DNA of 64,000 bases from DASUPK01 sp963801055. GTDB taxonomy: Bacteria; Actinomycetota; Thermoleophilia; Solirubrobacterales; 70-9. A program made the translations under genes and the position numbers. Under the pieces are notes generated by a model. It was not told the origin of the DNA. It did no database searches and saw nothing but the letters and a program-made list of their open reading frames with translations. Numbering within the stretch: the stretch's first letter is position 1; each line of letters begins with the position of its first letter. The stretch is taken from positions 186,001 to 250,000 of the forward strand of contig CAWDDE010000006.1 of assembly GCA_963801055.1 (NCBI GenBank). The letters are read 5' to 3'. This document shows, piece by piece, positions 9,931 to 19,462 of the stretch.

Positions 9931-11069
9931 GTGCTGGCGAATGCAGCCCACGCAGAAACCCTGCGACGATTTCGCTCGCTATTCCGCGATGGGCAACAGC
10001 CGAGGCCAACGACGCGCACCCGTTCCTGCCCCGCGTCCCCGGGACCGACCAAGCGCGCGCTGATCACGGGAATCTCCGGCCAGGACGGCTCGTACCTCGC
10101 CGAGCTCCTGCTGGAGAAGGGCTACGAGGTCCACGGCATCGTCCGCCGCTCATCGAGCTTCAACACCGACCGGATCGACCATCTCTACCACGACCCCCAC
10201 GAGTCGGGCGTCAGGCTCTTCACCCACTACGGCGACCTCGCCGACTCGGTCGCGCTGGTCAAGCTGCTCTACGAGCTCCAGCCGGACGAGATCTACCACC
10301 TCGGCGCCCAGAGCCACGTCCGCGTCTCCTTCGACATCCCCGAGTACACCTTCGACATCACCGGCGCCGGCACGGTGCGGCTGCTCGAGGCGATCCGCGA
10401 GGCCGGGGTCAGCCCGCGCTTCTACCAGGCGTCCTCGTCCGAGATGTTCGGCGCCGCGCCTCCCCCGCAGAACGAGGAGACGCCGTTCCACCCGCGCAGC
10501 CCCTACGGCGTCGCCAAGGTCGCGGCCTACTGGGCGACCGTCAACTACCGCGAGGCCTACGACCTGTTCGCCGTCAACGGGATCCTCTTCAACCACGAGT
10601 CCCCGCGCCGCGGCGAGACCTTCGTCACCCGCAAGATCACCCGGGCGGTGGCGCGGATCGCCGCCGGGCTGCAGGAGAAGCTCTACCTGGGCAACCTCGA
10701 CGCCCAGCGCGACTGGGGCTACGCCCCCGACTACGTCGAGGCGATGTGGCTGATGCTCCAGGCCGACCAGCCCGAGGACTTCGTGATCGCCACCGGCGAG
10801 ACCCACAGCGTCCGGGAGGCGGTCGAGATCGCATTCGCTCGGCAGGGCTTGGATCCGGACGGGCTACGTCGAGATCGACCCGAAGTACTACCGGCCCTCA
10901 GAGGTCGACGTGCTGCTCGGCGACGCGTCGAAGGCCACGCGAGATGCTCGGCTGGGAGCCCAAGGTCCGCTTCAAGGAGCTGGTCGAGCTGATGGTCGAC
11001 GCGGACGTCGCCGCCCTCGAGGACCAGCTGGCGGGCAAGGTGACCCGCTACAGCCATGAGGGCGCCTGA
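9931..11069 (+). CDS. gmd: GDP-mannose 4,6-dehydratase
   Basis: Converts GDP-D-mannose to GDP-4-dehydro-6-deoxy-mannose, the precursor of GDP-fucose, GDP-rhamnose and related sugars. The extended-SDR NADP motif is GISGQDGSYLAELLLEKGY, followed by RRSSSFNTDRIDHLYHD. The catalytic residues are in QASSSEMFGA and YGVAKVAAYW (YxxxK), and NHESPRRGETFVTRKITR is diagnostic for Gmd. Two shifts near 10860 and 10940 separate the end (GYVEIDPKYYRPSEVDVLL, then REMLGWEPKVRFKELVELM). The start is uncertain: the conserved part begins near 10047 with TKRALITGI and has no close start codon. ATG 9931 is the in-frame choice; an ATG near 9988 would need one base corrected. A downstream reductase homologue lies at 38.7 kb. 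Confidence 0.9.
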
Positions 11070-11094
11070 GCCTCTCGGGCGCTGAGCGCGCTCG

Positions 11095-12270
11095 ATGAGG
11101 ATCGCGATCGTCTACGACTGCCTCTTCCCGAACACCGTCGGCGGGGCGGAGCGCTGGTACCGCAACCTCGCCGAGAGACTGGGTGAGCGCGATGAGATCA
11201 CCTACCTGACCCGGCGGCAGTGGCGCGAGGAGGGCCCCGGCACGTCCTTCGAGACGATCGCGGTCTCGCCGCGGAGCGAGCTCTACACGCGCTCCGGCCG
11301 GCGTCGGATCTGGCCGCCGCTCCGCTTCGGCCTCGGCGTCTTCTGGCACCTGCTGCGGCACGGTCGCCGCTACGACGCCGTCCACACCGCATCCTTCCCC
11401 TACTTCTCACTGCTCGGCGCGAGGCTCGGCCTATGGCTCTCGCGCTCGCGAGCCCGCCTGATCGCCGACTGGCACGAGGTCTGGGGGCCGGACTACTGGC
11501 GCTCGTATCTCGGTCCGCTCAAGGGTCGGATCGGATTTGCGGTCGAACGGCTCTGCCTTCGGCTGCCGGACCGGAGCTTCACCTTCTCGCGCTTGGCGGA
11601 GGAGCGCCTGCGGGCCTACGGGCACCGCGCGCCGATCGACAGGCTGACCGGCGAGTACGCCGGCGATTCGTGGGCCGATGGGCTCGGCCGTGAGCAGGCG
11701 ACGGCCGACAGGCCGGAGCCGCTCGTCGTCTCCGCGGGGCGGCACATCCCCGAGAAGCGCGTGCCCGCGATTCCGCCCGCGATCGCCATCGCTCGCGAAC
11801 GGATCCCGGGGCTGCGCTGCGTGATCCTGGGCGACGGGCCGGACACCGAGGCGACGCGCGCGCGGTCCCGCGAGCTCGGCCTGGACGGCGTCGTCGAGCT
11901 GCCGGGCAGGGTCGCCCACGACGAGCTCATGCGCCGGATCGCCTCCGCCTCCTGCCTGCTCCATCCCTCCGAGCGGGAGGGCTACGGGATGGTCGTCGTC
12001 GAGTCGGTCTCGGTTGGGACGCCGGCGATCGTGGTGCGCGGCGGCGAGAACGCGGCAACGGAGCTCGTCGAGGAAGGAGTGAACGGCTTCGTCGTCGACT
12101 CCGCCGACCCGGAGGCCCTGGGCGACGCGATCGTCCGCGCCGTCGCCGGCGGCTCGGAGCTGCGGGCCTCCGCCTTCGACTGGTACCGCGCCCACCGGGA
12201 CGAGCTCTCGATCGAGAGCTCGTTGCGTCAGGTGGAGGCCTCCTACGCGGCGCTGGCGGAGCCGGCGTGA
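11095..12270 (+). CDS. GT4 family glycosyltransferase
   Basis: Intact, 391 residues, GT-B fold. The N-terminal domain starts MRIAIVYDCLFPNTVGGAER, with the acceptor-side Gly-Gly-Ala-Glu motif, and continues YDAVHTASFPYFSLLGARLG. The donor-binding C-terminal domain shows VVSAGRHIPEKRVPAIPPAI, CVILGDGPDTEATRA and LHPSEREGYGMVVVESVSVG (the E-x7-E retaining GT4 signature), then GVNGFVVDSADPEALGDAI. The enzyme is a cytosolic transferase using a nucleotide sugar. Its stop overlaps the GTG of the FkbM-type gene (GTGA), which makes it the head of a tightly coupled three-gene unit after gmd. Confidence 0.88.
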   Translation: MRIAIVYDCLFPNTVGGAERWYRNLAERLGERDEITYLTRRQWREEGPGTSFETIAVSPRSELYTRSGRRRIWPPLRFGLGVFWHLLRHGRRYDAVHTASFPYFSLLGARLGLWLSRSRARLIADWHEVWGPDYWRSYLGPLKGRIGFAVERLCLRLPDRSFTFSRLAEERLRAYGHRAPIDRLTGEYAGDSWADGLGREQATADRPEPLVVSAGRHIPEKRVPAIPPAIAIARERIPGLRCVILGDGPDTEATRARSRELGLDGVVELPGRVAHDELMRRIASASCLLHPSEREGYGMVVVESVSVGTPAIVVRGGENAATELVEEGVNGFVVDSADPEALGDAIVRAVAGGSELRASAFDWYRAHRDELSIESSLRQVEASYAALAEPA

Positions 12271-13040
12271 GCCCGCTCGGGGACAGGCCGCTCGGCTTCA
12301 TCGCTCGCGAGGCGGTGCGGCCCGCGAACTGGGTGGCGCTCGCCCGGATGCCGCGGCGCTATTCCCACCCTCTCGACGGCGCCCGCCGCTACTTCACCAC
12401 GAGCGGGGAGTACCCGCACCGCTTCGAGATCCGCACGCCGCAGGGGATCGTGGCGCCGACCCTCTACAGCCAGCACGACATGATCACCGTCAACGAGGTC
12501 TTCTGCCGCGAGGACTATCGGGTCGACGCGGAAGCCGAGGTCGTCGTCGACGTCGGCTCGAACATCGGCATCTCCGCGCTCTACTTCCTGACCCGATCGC
12601 CGTCCGCCCGGGTCTGGCTGTACGAGCCGGTGCCGCAAAACGTGGAGCGCCTGCGGGGCAACCTCGAGCCATTCGAGAACCGCTGGTCGCTCGATCAGGT
12701 CGCCGTGGCCGACCGGGCGGGAGAGGAGAGCTTCTCGGTCGAGCCGACCGGTCGCTACGGCGGGCTCGGGGGTCCTCACGCCGAAGCGATCCGGGTTCGG
12801 GTCCGCCACATCGACGAGGTCCTCGGCGAGGTACTGGAGCTCGAGCGGCGGATCGACGTGCTGAAGATCGACACCGAGGGAGCCGAGGCGAGCGCCCTTC
12901 GCGCGGCATCGCCGACACTGCTCGAGCGTGTCGGCGTGATCTACGTCGAGGACACGGAGCGAGCCGTCGGGGATCTCCCCGGCTTCCATGGCTCGCGCCG
13001 GGCCTCTGTCCTGCGCCTCGTATCTCGGGCCGCCGGATGA
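12267..13040 (+). CDS. FkbM family SAM-dependent methyltransferase
   Basis: Intact, 257 residues, GTG start overlapping the previous stop. The SAM site is EVVVDVGSNIGISALYFLTR, followed by VWLYEPVPQNVERLRGNLEP and DQVAVADRAGEESF. The later motif RIDVLKIDTEGAEASALRAA is diagnostic for FkbM. These enzymes O-methylate sugars or similar hydroxyls. About 90 N-terminal residues (HRFEIRTPQGIVAPTLYSQH) precede the core, as in polysaccharide-locus members. The stop overlaps the next ATG (ATGA), so translation of the membrane protein is probably coupled. It likely decorates or terminates the glycan built by the neighbouring GT4. Confidence 0.88.
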   Translation: MSPLGDRPLGFIAREAVRPANWVALARMPRRYSHPLDGARRYFTTSGEYPHRFEIRTPQGIVAPTLYSQHDMITVNEVFCREDYRVDAEAEVVVDVGSNIGISALYFLTRSPSARVWLYEPVPQNVERLRGNLEPFENRWSLDQVAVADRAGEESFSVEPTGRYGGLGGPHAEAIRVRVRHIDEVLGEVLELERRIDVLKIDTEGAEASALRAASPTLLERVGVIYVEDTERAVGDLPGFHGSRRASVLRLVSRAAG

Positions 13041-14659
13041 GCTCCACGGCGGACCACGCCATCCCTCGCAGGGGCGAGCTCGACTCGGTCGTCCTCTCGG
13101 TCGCGATCGCGGCGGTTGGGACGTTCCTCGTCTGGCTGCTCGCGGACATCGGTTCGGTCACCGGCGCGCTCTACCGCAACCCCGACAACGCCTCGAGCTT
13201 CGTGCTCGCGGAGCTTCTCGATGATCGAGGCTCGGGCGACGTCATCCTTGGGAACTACGCCTGGCTCGAGCCGTTGTATGCCCTTCACCTGACCCGGTGG
13301 CTCCCCGACCACCGCCAGCTCTGGGAGGCCGGCCCCTTCGTCCTCTACGTGGCGAGCGTCGCACTAATCGGCTGGCAGGTCGGACGCGGGGTCTCGAGAC
13401 AGGCCGGGCTGGTCGTCGCACTGGCGATGGCGGCTCCGGCTCCCCTGGTACTCGGCTACGTCGCCGTCCCCAACGCCCATGGGCACACCCTCTTCCACGT
13501 CGCGCTGCTCGGCGCCTTCGCGGTGAGCGTTCCGTCCGTCGCGGGCTGGGGCGGCGCAAAGCGCGCGCTCTGGGCGGTCGGGCTGGCCGTCACGCTGGCA
13601 CCCGGTGCGTCCAGCGACGTCCTGTTGCTGATCGGCGGCGTCCTGCCCTTCCTGATGGCGCTGGCCTACGGCTGGCTGCGGGCGGCAGTGCCGGGACGCG
13701 TCGCCGCGCTCGGAGCCGCAGCCTGCCTGGGAGGCGTCGGCGGCGGCTATGCGCTCGCGGCCTGGGCCGACGATGCGCGAGTGCACGAGACCGGTGTGCC
13801 GATTCCGCTCGCGTCCACCTCGCACGCTCTCGCCAATGTCTGGCGATTACTCGAGGACTCGGCGCTCTTCATCCACGGGAGGCTCGGTGAGACGTCGAGT
13901 GCGCTCGGGTGGGCCCTCGAGTTGGTGGGCCTGGTCGCAGTCGTGGGCCTGCCGATCCTCTGGATCGCGACGCTCTTCCGTGTGTCCGCCGGGCTCCGAA
14001 GACGCGACCGCCCGGCTACGAGCCTGCTTGCCGTCTACTGGGCGATGGCGTCCCTGGCCATCTCGGCAGCGTTCATTCTCTCGTCAGCTCCCGAGGACAT
14101 CGGCTCAACCCGGTACGTGACCGTGCTCTGGCCGGCGCTACTGGCACTCGCCGCCGTCGCCTTCGGCCGGCGGGCCCTGACTCCCCTGGCCGTCGCCGCC
14201 GCCGCCGCCGCGATCCTTGGCTGTCTCGAGCTTGCGGACGGCAGGTACACGCAGGTGGCTCCGTATCCCGATCGTGCCCTGGCGTCACTCAGGCAGTTCG
14301 TCGCGGTGAACCACCTCGAGCACGGCTACGCCTCGTACGTGAATGCGCCGGTCATCACGGTCCAGACCGATTTCGCCGTGCGCACCTACCCGGTAGAGAG
14401 GTGCGACGCGACTGGCGACGGGTTATGCAGGTACGGACTCCACCGGATCGACTCCTGGTACACCCCGAAGCGGGACGCGCGAAGCTTCTTTGTCGTCGCC
14501 GAGCGTCCCGGGTGGCCGCTGCTCGGGGGTCCACCGCCCCGCTGGGGACCGCCCATCGATGAGGCTCAGTTCGGGCCGTTCCGCGTCTACGCCTACGCCT
14601 TCGACCTCGCCCGCATCCTGGCTTCCGGCCGAGCTCCGGTCAGCCGCGCTCAGCGCTGA
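13037..14659 (+). CDS. Polytopic membrane protein, GT-C-like or polymerase-like
   Basis: Intact, 540 residues with about ten hydrophobic helices: VVLSVAIAAVGTFLVWLLAD, GPFVLYVASVALIGWQVG, LVVALAMAAPAPLVLGYVAV, ALGWALELVGLVAVVGLP and others to LAVAAAAAAILGCLELA. An acidic first loop (GALYRNPDNASSFVLAELLD) follows helix 1, where GT-C transferases carry their catalytic Asp/Glu. The last 120 residues are extracytoplasmic (SYVNAPVITVQTDFAVRTYP, with two Cys in RCDATGDGLC). I do not recognise a named family. It could be a GT-C enzyme or an accessory membrane protein. Its end overlaps the convergent GT4 gene by 20 bases. Confidence 0.75.
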   Translation: MSSTADHAIPRRGELDSVVLSVAIAAVGTFLVWLLADIGSVTGALYRNPDNASSFVLAELLDDRGSGDVILGNYAWLEPLYALHLTRWLPDHRQLWEAGPFVLYVASVALIGWQVGRGVSRQAGLVVALAMAAPAPLVLGYVAVPNAHGHTLFHVALLGAFAVSVPSVAGWGGAKRALWAVGLAVTLAPGASSDVLLLIGGVLPFLMALAYGWLRAAVPGRVAALGAAACLGGVGGGYALAAWADDARVHETGVPIPLASTSHALANVWRLLEDSALFIHGRLGETSSALGWALELVGLVAVVGLPILWIATLFRVSAGLRRRDRPATSLLAVYWAMASLAISAAFILSSAPEDIGSTRYVTVLWPALLALAAVAFGRRALTPLAVAAAAAAILGCLELADGRYTQVAPYPDRALASLRQFVAVNHLEHGYASYVNAPVITVQTDFAVRTYPVERCDATGDGLCRYGLHRIDSWYTPKRDARSFFVVAERPGWPLLGGPPPRWGPPIDEAQFGPFRVYAYAFDLARILASGRAPVSRAQR

Positions 14660-15812
14660 GGCGGAGGTAGACCGACTCGTACTGCTCGGCGATCCGATCC
14701 CAGGTGAAGTCCTGGAGCCAGCGCTCCCGGCCTGTCTCCGCGAGCCGGCGGCGGGCGGAGACGTCATTCCAGAGTCGCGTCAGCTCGGAGGCGAAGGCAT
14801 CCGGGCTCGCGTGGAACCGTCCATTCCGCCGTTCCGAAGGAACCACGACTCCGCCCCCTGTCCACTCCGCGATCTCGCTCGCGTTCCCCGCCTCCGTGCT
14901 GATGAACGGCGTTCGCGACGCCGCCGCCTCGAACAGCACCAGCGGGGAGCACTCGACCTGCGAGCCGAAGACGAACATGTCCGCCGCCTTGTAGGCGGCG
15001 AGCACCTCCTCCCGCGGCGCGTCCATCACCATTACCCGCTTCCGCCCGCGGCTCGCGACCCGCGTGGCGAAGGCGCGGCGCCGGCAGTCCCATTGGCAGC
15101 CCACCCGCAGGGGCTTGTTGCCGATCACGACCAGGGTGCCGCGCTCGAAGTCCGCTTGCCGGAAGGCCTCGATGCCGAGCGCGTGGCCCTTGATCCAGTT
15201 GTGTGGCCCCACCGTCAGGAGCAGCGGCTCGTCCGGATCGACGCCGTGACGCTCGCGAAAGTCTGAGTCGAGCCCCTCGAACTCCTCTCGACTCGCCCCA
15301 TTCGGAACAATCGTCAGGTTCTCCAATCCCACCCCTCGCGTGAACTCGATGTCCTGGTAATTCTCGCCGTGGAAGATGAGCTGGTCGAACTCGGCGAGCC
15401 GGGCGGGGAGCTCCGAGAAGTAGGGGGCGTAGGCGGGATCGCGGAGCCGGGAGAAGCCGCACGGCGCGAGCACCTTGACGGCATCGATCCGATCCAGTTC
15501 CGGCAGCAGCACATCGGTAGTCCACTGCTGCGCGGAGTACGTCATAAGGACGTCGAAGCCGCCCGCCGTGACGAACGACCGGTAGCGCTCGACCTCTCCC
15601 TTGAGACCGCGGACGGTGTTTCCGGTGACGTCGAACTGTTCGATGCGAACGCCCTCGAGCTCCGCGAACCGGCGATCCGGGTGCCGCGTAGTGGCGACCG
15701 TGACGTCGTGCCCCCGGCGCACCAGCTCCTCGGAGACGTGCCGGACCACGGCCTGAGATCCCCCCGGGCTCGGGTGGTAGAACTCGACGCAGTGGAGGAT
15801 TCGCAGGGGCAT
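14640..15812 (-). CDS. GT4 family glycosyltransferase
   Basis: Intact, 390 residues. Start ATG 15812 gives MPLRILHCVEFYHPSPGGSQ, with the family Gly-Gly-Ser/Ala acceptor motif; upstream in-frame codons read as non-coding. It continues VRHVSEELVRRGHDVTVATT, IFHGENYQDIEFTRGVGLEN and VPNGASREEFEG, then the donor domain LLTVGPHNWIKGHALGIEAF, MVMDAPREEVLAAYKAADMF and SQVECSPLVLFEAAASRTPF with a conserved ExxPL-x2-FEA signature. A Cys pair at GCQWDC is unusual for GT4. Convergent overlap of 20 bases with the membrane protein gene. Confidence 0.87.
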   Translation of the reverse strand: MPLRILHCVEFYHPSPGGSQAVVRHVSEELVRRGHDVTVATTRHPDRRFAELEGVRIEQFDVTGNTVRGLKGEVERYRSFVTAGGFDVLMTYSAQQWTTDVLLPELDRIDAVKVLAPCGFSRLRDPAYAPYFSELPARLAEFDQLIFHGENYQDIEFTRGVGLENLTIVPNGASREEFEGLDSDFRERHGVDPDEPLLLTVGPHNWIKGHALGIEAFRQADFERGTLVVIGNKPLRVGCQWDCRRRAFATRVASRGRKRVMVMDAPREEVLAAYKAADMFVFGSQVECSPLVLFEAAASRTPFISTEAGNASEIAEWTGGGVVVPSERRNGRFHASPDAFASELTRLWNDVSARRRLAETGRERWLQDFTWDRIAEQYESVYLRLSAERG

Positions 15813-15957
15813 GCGATCAGTCAGTGAGTCTGCTCGATTACGCCGCGACTGTGACGGAGAACGGCAACGACGGGATCCTCGAACGGATGCTCTCGGCATC
15901 GGCTGCGCGGCGGCTAGGAGCGTGCAGACGAGGGCCTGCAGTCGGATGGTCCGGCCT

Positions 15958-16869
15958 TCAAGCCGGGAGGTTCTCGATCACGGATCGATCGAGCCGGAGA
16001 TCGAATTTGCGCCCAAACGGCTTGCCGCTTTCGAGCATCGCGGGCAGATCGTCGGAACGCAGTGTCTTGGGATGAGAAGCTGTGAGGCGGCCAGAGTAGT
16101 GAAGCGAAGCGGATCGTTGACGAGTCGGATGCGTCTCGCCAAACGAGGTTCCAAGCAGGATGCTGTGGAAGAAGATCTCGTCCGCCGCGAGTGTGTACCT
16201 GTGGTAGGTCCGATAGTCGGGGTGATGCATCGAACAAAGCGGAGCGCGAATTCGGGCCGCTGTCCGCGCTGAAGTTCCACCACGTTGAGCCGCCGAACGG
16301 GCGCACGATACTGGGGAAAGCGGCGTGGGGGCTTCCGGGCCGTCCAAAGCCGGAGCAGCCCGTTCAGTGCTTTCCCCTTCAGGCTCGAGCGCGGGCTCCT
16401 CGCCCCGCGGAAAGACAGTCTCTCGGCCGGCCGAAGACAGGTCGTACGTATAGAAGTCCGTGCGGATTCTGCCGTCGTAGGCCCAGTGCCAATCCGGAAG
16501 CGAGAAGTACCCCAGGTAGCTCCGCTCACGGCGTTCGGCGAAGAAGCTGCATCGGTCTCGGCGATTGGCCGCACGGGGAAAATCCTGACCGCTGAGCAAG
16601 ACGAAGTAATCGCAGCGCTCCCTCAAACCACGACTCAAGCCCTCCAAGGCCGCGTCCACTGCGCCAATCCCGCCCCAGGGGGAATCATGGCGGGGAAGCA
16701 GCTCGACTTCCGCAATCCCATGGCGTGCGAACTCTGACTCAAATGGCGCGATCCTGGCTCGCCGATCGATATGTAGGTAGGTACGAGCAGCCGGGTGCTG
16801 GAGACTGCTCAGAAGCAGCGCGAGCTGTGCGGGACGCTGATGTGCGAGAACTATGAACGCCAGCTTCAT
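15958..16869 (-). CDS. GT14 (core-2/I-branching type) glycosyltransferase, frameshifted
   Basis: About 303 residues. The start at ATG 16869 gives MKLAFIVLAHQRPAQLALLL, then TYLHIDRRARIAPFE, RHDSPWGGIGAVDAALEG and YFVLLSGQDFP, the signature of the Branch (PF02485) family. After SYLGYFSLPDWHWAYDG, three pieces in different frames follow: LKGKALNGLLRLW, RPFGGSTWWNFSAD (the G-G-S-x-W-W motif) and HHPDYRTYHRYTLAADEIFF. Shifts lie near 16400, 16310 and 16240, with net frame preserved. Bacterial members add beta-linked GlcNAc or xylose branches in polysaccharides. The gene and its flanks are AT-richer than neighbouring genes. Confidence 0.75.
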   Translation of the reverse strand: MKLAFIVLAHQRPAQLALLLSSLQHPAARTYLHIDRRARIAPFESEFARHGIAEVELLPRHDSPWGGIGAVDAALEGLSRGLRERCDYFVLLSGQDFPRAANRRDRCSFFAERRERSYLGYFSLPDWHWAYDGRIRTDFYTYDLSSAGRETVFPRGEEPALEPEGESTERAAPALDGPEAPTPLSPVSCARSAAQRGGTSARTAARIRAPLCSMHHPDYRTYHRYTLAADEIFFHSILLGTSFGETHPTRQRSASLHYSGRLTASHPKTLRSDDLPAMLESGKPFGRKFDLRLDRSVIENLPA

Positions 16870-16963
16870 CAGAGATGGAGTCCGATCAACTTGTCCGCGA
16901 GCTCGGCGTAATTCTTTCTCGCGTCGCACCGATCGCGGCGTGTAAGCCAACGATCGGACCTTC

Positions 16964-17825
16964 GTGAGTCCCAGGGGCGTGCGAGTTCGGGATCCAGCCG
17001 AGCTCACGGTCGCTGCCATCGAGAAGCGTCGTCATCCCGACCTACGAGCGGCTGGAAGAGTGCAAGCGAGCGGTCGGCTCGGCGCTCAACCAGGAGCTGC
17101 CCCCCCTCGAAGTGCTCGTCTGCGACGACGGCTCCGCAGATCGGAACGCAGAACGAGCTCGAGGCCTGGGCTGCAAGACGAGCCGCGCCTGCGATACCTG
17201 CGGCTGCCTCGCAACTTCGGGAACCCGGCAGCCGGCCCGCAACCTGGGCACGCAGAGCGCGCGAGGGGAGTGGGTCGCATTCCTGGACGACGATGACGAG
17301 TGGGTTCCCGGCAAGCTCGGGGTCCAGAGTAAGGCGATCTCGACCGGGCGCTATGACGTGGTGGCGTCGGATGCCACGAAGCCAGTGGCGGTCCCTACTT
17401 TGGATCTGAACAGCCAGCGCGAGTCCCGATCGAGACGAGTTCCTGCGACACAACCCGATCATCACCTCGACGGCCGTGGCGCGCCGGTCCACTGCTGTTG
17501 ACGGTCGGGGGGTTTCGTGGATTCGGCAATCGGCATTTCAGATCAAGGTCGAGGACTATGCGGCCTGGCTCAATCTGGCCTACCGCGGAGCGAGCTTCCT
17601 GGTCCTGCCGGACGAGCTGGTCGCCTACGAGGACACTGCTGGAGAACCGGCTCAGCAGCGCCGCCGCCCGGCGGGAGGCGGAGGTCGCCGCGGTGCGCTG
17701 GCGGCTGTGGCTGCGCCGGCCGGCCGACCGCGGCGGTCCTGCGCGCTTCCCTGCACGCGACGGCGATGGCGGCGCGTCATCGGCTGCGCGGCGGCATAGG
17801 GGCGAGGACCGCGGTTGGGAGATAG
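16964..17825 (+). CDS. GT2 family glycosyltransferase, heavily frameshifted
   Basis: About 285 residues in at least six pieces: VVIPTYERLEECKRAVGSAL, LEVLVCDDGSADRN, RLRYLRLPRNFGNPAA, ARNLGTQSARGEWVAFLDDD (GT2 metal motif LDDDD), KVEDYAAWLNLAYRGASFLV and LPDELVAYEDT, ending in ARHRLRGGIGARTAVGR. The order matches a complete GT-A glycosyltransferase of the WcaA type. The start is unresolved: no start codon opens the frame of SVVIPTYE, and 16964 is a GTG in a neighbouring frame. Gene density and frameshift pattern suggest sequencing error rather than decay, but decay is not excluded. Confidence 0.6.
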
Positions 17826-17906
17826 TGTACGGAGCGAGCTGCGGCTAGGCGGTGCAACCCTCGGCTACAATGATGGCGACAAGCGCGAATTCGGGCGCAC
17901 CCTGCA

Positions 17907-18792
17907 GTGTCGGTCGTGATCGGCACGCTCAACCGGCGCTGGTACCTGAAGCGAGCGATTGCCAGCGTTCGCGCGGAGCTGCCCCTCCACGAGGCGGAGA
18001 TCATCGTGGTCGAGGGGGGATCGGACGACGGCACCCTGGGCTGGCTGGCAAAGCGGAAGGACGTGATCACGATCGTGCAGCACAACCGGGGCAGCTGGCA
18101 CGGGCAGCCCATCCCGCGCAGCTCGTGGGGCTCATTCATGAATCTGGGATTCAAGGCGGCCACGGCTCCCTACATATGCATGCTGAGCGACGACTGCCTG
18201 GTCGTGCCCGGCGCGATCCGCAGCGGTCTCGAGCGCTTGGAGCGGGAGGGCGAGGACGTCGGCGCCGTCGCCTTCTACTGGCGCAACTGGCCGGAACAGG
18301 AGCGCTACTGGGTCGGACGCACCTTCGGCGGTGGCGTTTTCGTCAACCACGGCCTCTTTAGGCGCGATGCCCTGGCGTCCGTTGGGTACGCCGATGAGGA
18401 GGGGTTCCGGTTTTACCACGGCGACGGGGACCTGATCCTGCGAATGCAGGACGCCGGCTGGAGATGCCTGGACTCGCCCACGTCATTCGTGGAGCACTAC
18501 TCGCATGCCAATCTGACTCAGCGGGCGGCCAACCTGGAGACGCGTGACGAGGACTGGGCCGCCTACAAACGCCGCTGGGGACATCTGGGTGCCCCCGAGA
18601 CCGACTGGCTCGAGCTTTCCCATGACGATCCGCTACCTCACCGCCCGCCGCTACTGGGGATCAAGAGGTCTGCTGGCAGCCCGGGCGCATCAGCTGCGAA
18701 CCCGGCTCGGGGGCTTCCCCGACGGGCTCAGGCGGCGCGTCCGCCGCGCCCGAAAGCCGGCGCCCGTCCAGGACGAGCGACGCGCCGGCTAG
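17907..18792 (+). CDS. GT2 family glycosyltransferase, frameshifted near the end
   Basis: About 295 residues. GTG 17907 gives VSVVIGTLNRRWYLKRAIAS, then EIIVVEGGSDDGTLGWLAKR, QHNRGSWHGQ and the metal motif CMLSDDCLVVP. FGGGVFVNHGLFRRDALASV and FRFYHGDGDLILRMQDAGWR are the acceptor-side elements. A shift near 18640 moves into YLTARRYWGSRGLLAARAHQ and a basic tail ending VQDERRAG. An ATG at 17873, with TACAAT before it, would add the N-terminus MATSANSGAP if one base were corrected. Its stop shares the palindrome CTAG with the stop of the convergent methyltransferase gene. Confidence 0.8.
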
Positions 18793-19448
18793 CGCGGATC
18801 AGGGGTGCCCCGCTTCCCAAGGAGCGGAGCCAGACTCGGTGCAGTCGGACTTCCGACTGCCGATTGGTCGATCATCGCAAGCGCCAGTATCTTCCCGGCT
18901 CGCTCGATCAAAGCCTCTCTCGACAACCAAGGAGGCGACGGCTTTCTCGCCATGATCGTGATGTTGTCGGTTGCCCGCCATGAAGCGCGCTCCACACGAG
19001 TCAGCTCGTAACCCAGCGCTTCGAGAACCTCGCGGAATTTGTCCTCGTACCAACCGTCGGCGTGGAACGCCCAAGCTGCTTCTTGCGAGCCGAATATGTG
19101 GCGGACGATCTCGCCGCGGTGCGAGCGAGATCGTCGCTTCAGGAAGCGCCGCACGCTCGCTTCGAAGTCCGGTGTTTCGATCACCAGGATCCCGCCCTCC
19201 TCGAGCCACGCGTACCAGTCGATCAGGAGGCGGAGCGCAGTGACGCGGTCGAAGTGCTCGAAGACGTGGTGCAGCCGTACCTCGGCCACGGAACCCGGCT
19301 CGTACGAGAGTTCGGTGATGTCGGCATACACGTCTGCAGGCGAGGAGACCTGAACCGAGTGCTCGTCGGGCGGGTAGTCGATGTTGACGTACCCCTCCAG
19401 GTACTTCTCGCCACAGCCGAGGTGGAGACGTATGGGCCTTTCCTGCAA
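18789..19448 (-). CDS. Class I SAM-dependent methyltransferase
   Basis: About 219 residues. TTG 19448 gives the start LQERPIRLHLGCGEKYLEGY; the motif RLHLGCGEKYLEGYVNID is typical of methyltransferases in LPS and O-antigen loci. VRLHHVFEHFDRVTALRLLI, EEGGILVIETPDFEASVRRF and FGSQEAAWAFHADGWYEDKF follow. A Trp/basic tail ends GKRGTPDPR. The open frame extends far upstream, but that part runs antisense through the ATPase gene, whose stop is 15 bases before TTG 19448. The gene is last in an export operon (wzm, wzt, methyltransferase), so a chain-terminating methyltransferase is plausible, as in E. coli O8/O9a WbdD; that is inference. Confidence 0.75.
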   Translation of the reverse strand: MQERPIRLHLGCGEKYLEGYVNIDYPPDEHSVQVSSPADVYADITELSYEPGSVAEVRLHHVFEHFDRVTALRLLIDWYAWLEEGGILVIETPDFEASVRRFLKRRSRSHRGEIVRHIFGSQEAAWAFHADGWYEDKFREVLEALGYELTRVERASWRATDNITIMARKPSPPWLSREALIERAGKILALAMIDQSAVGSPTAPSLAPLLGKRGTPDPR

Positions 19449-19462
19449 TTCGCGCTGGCCCG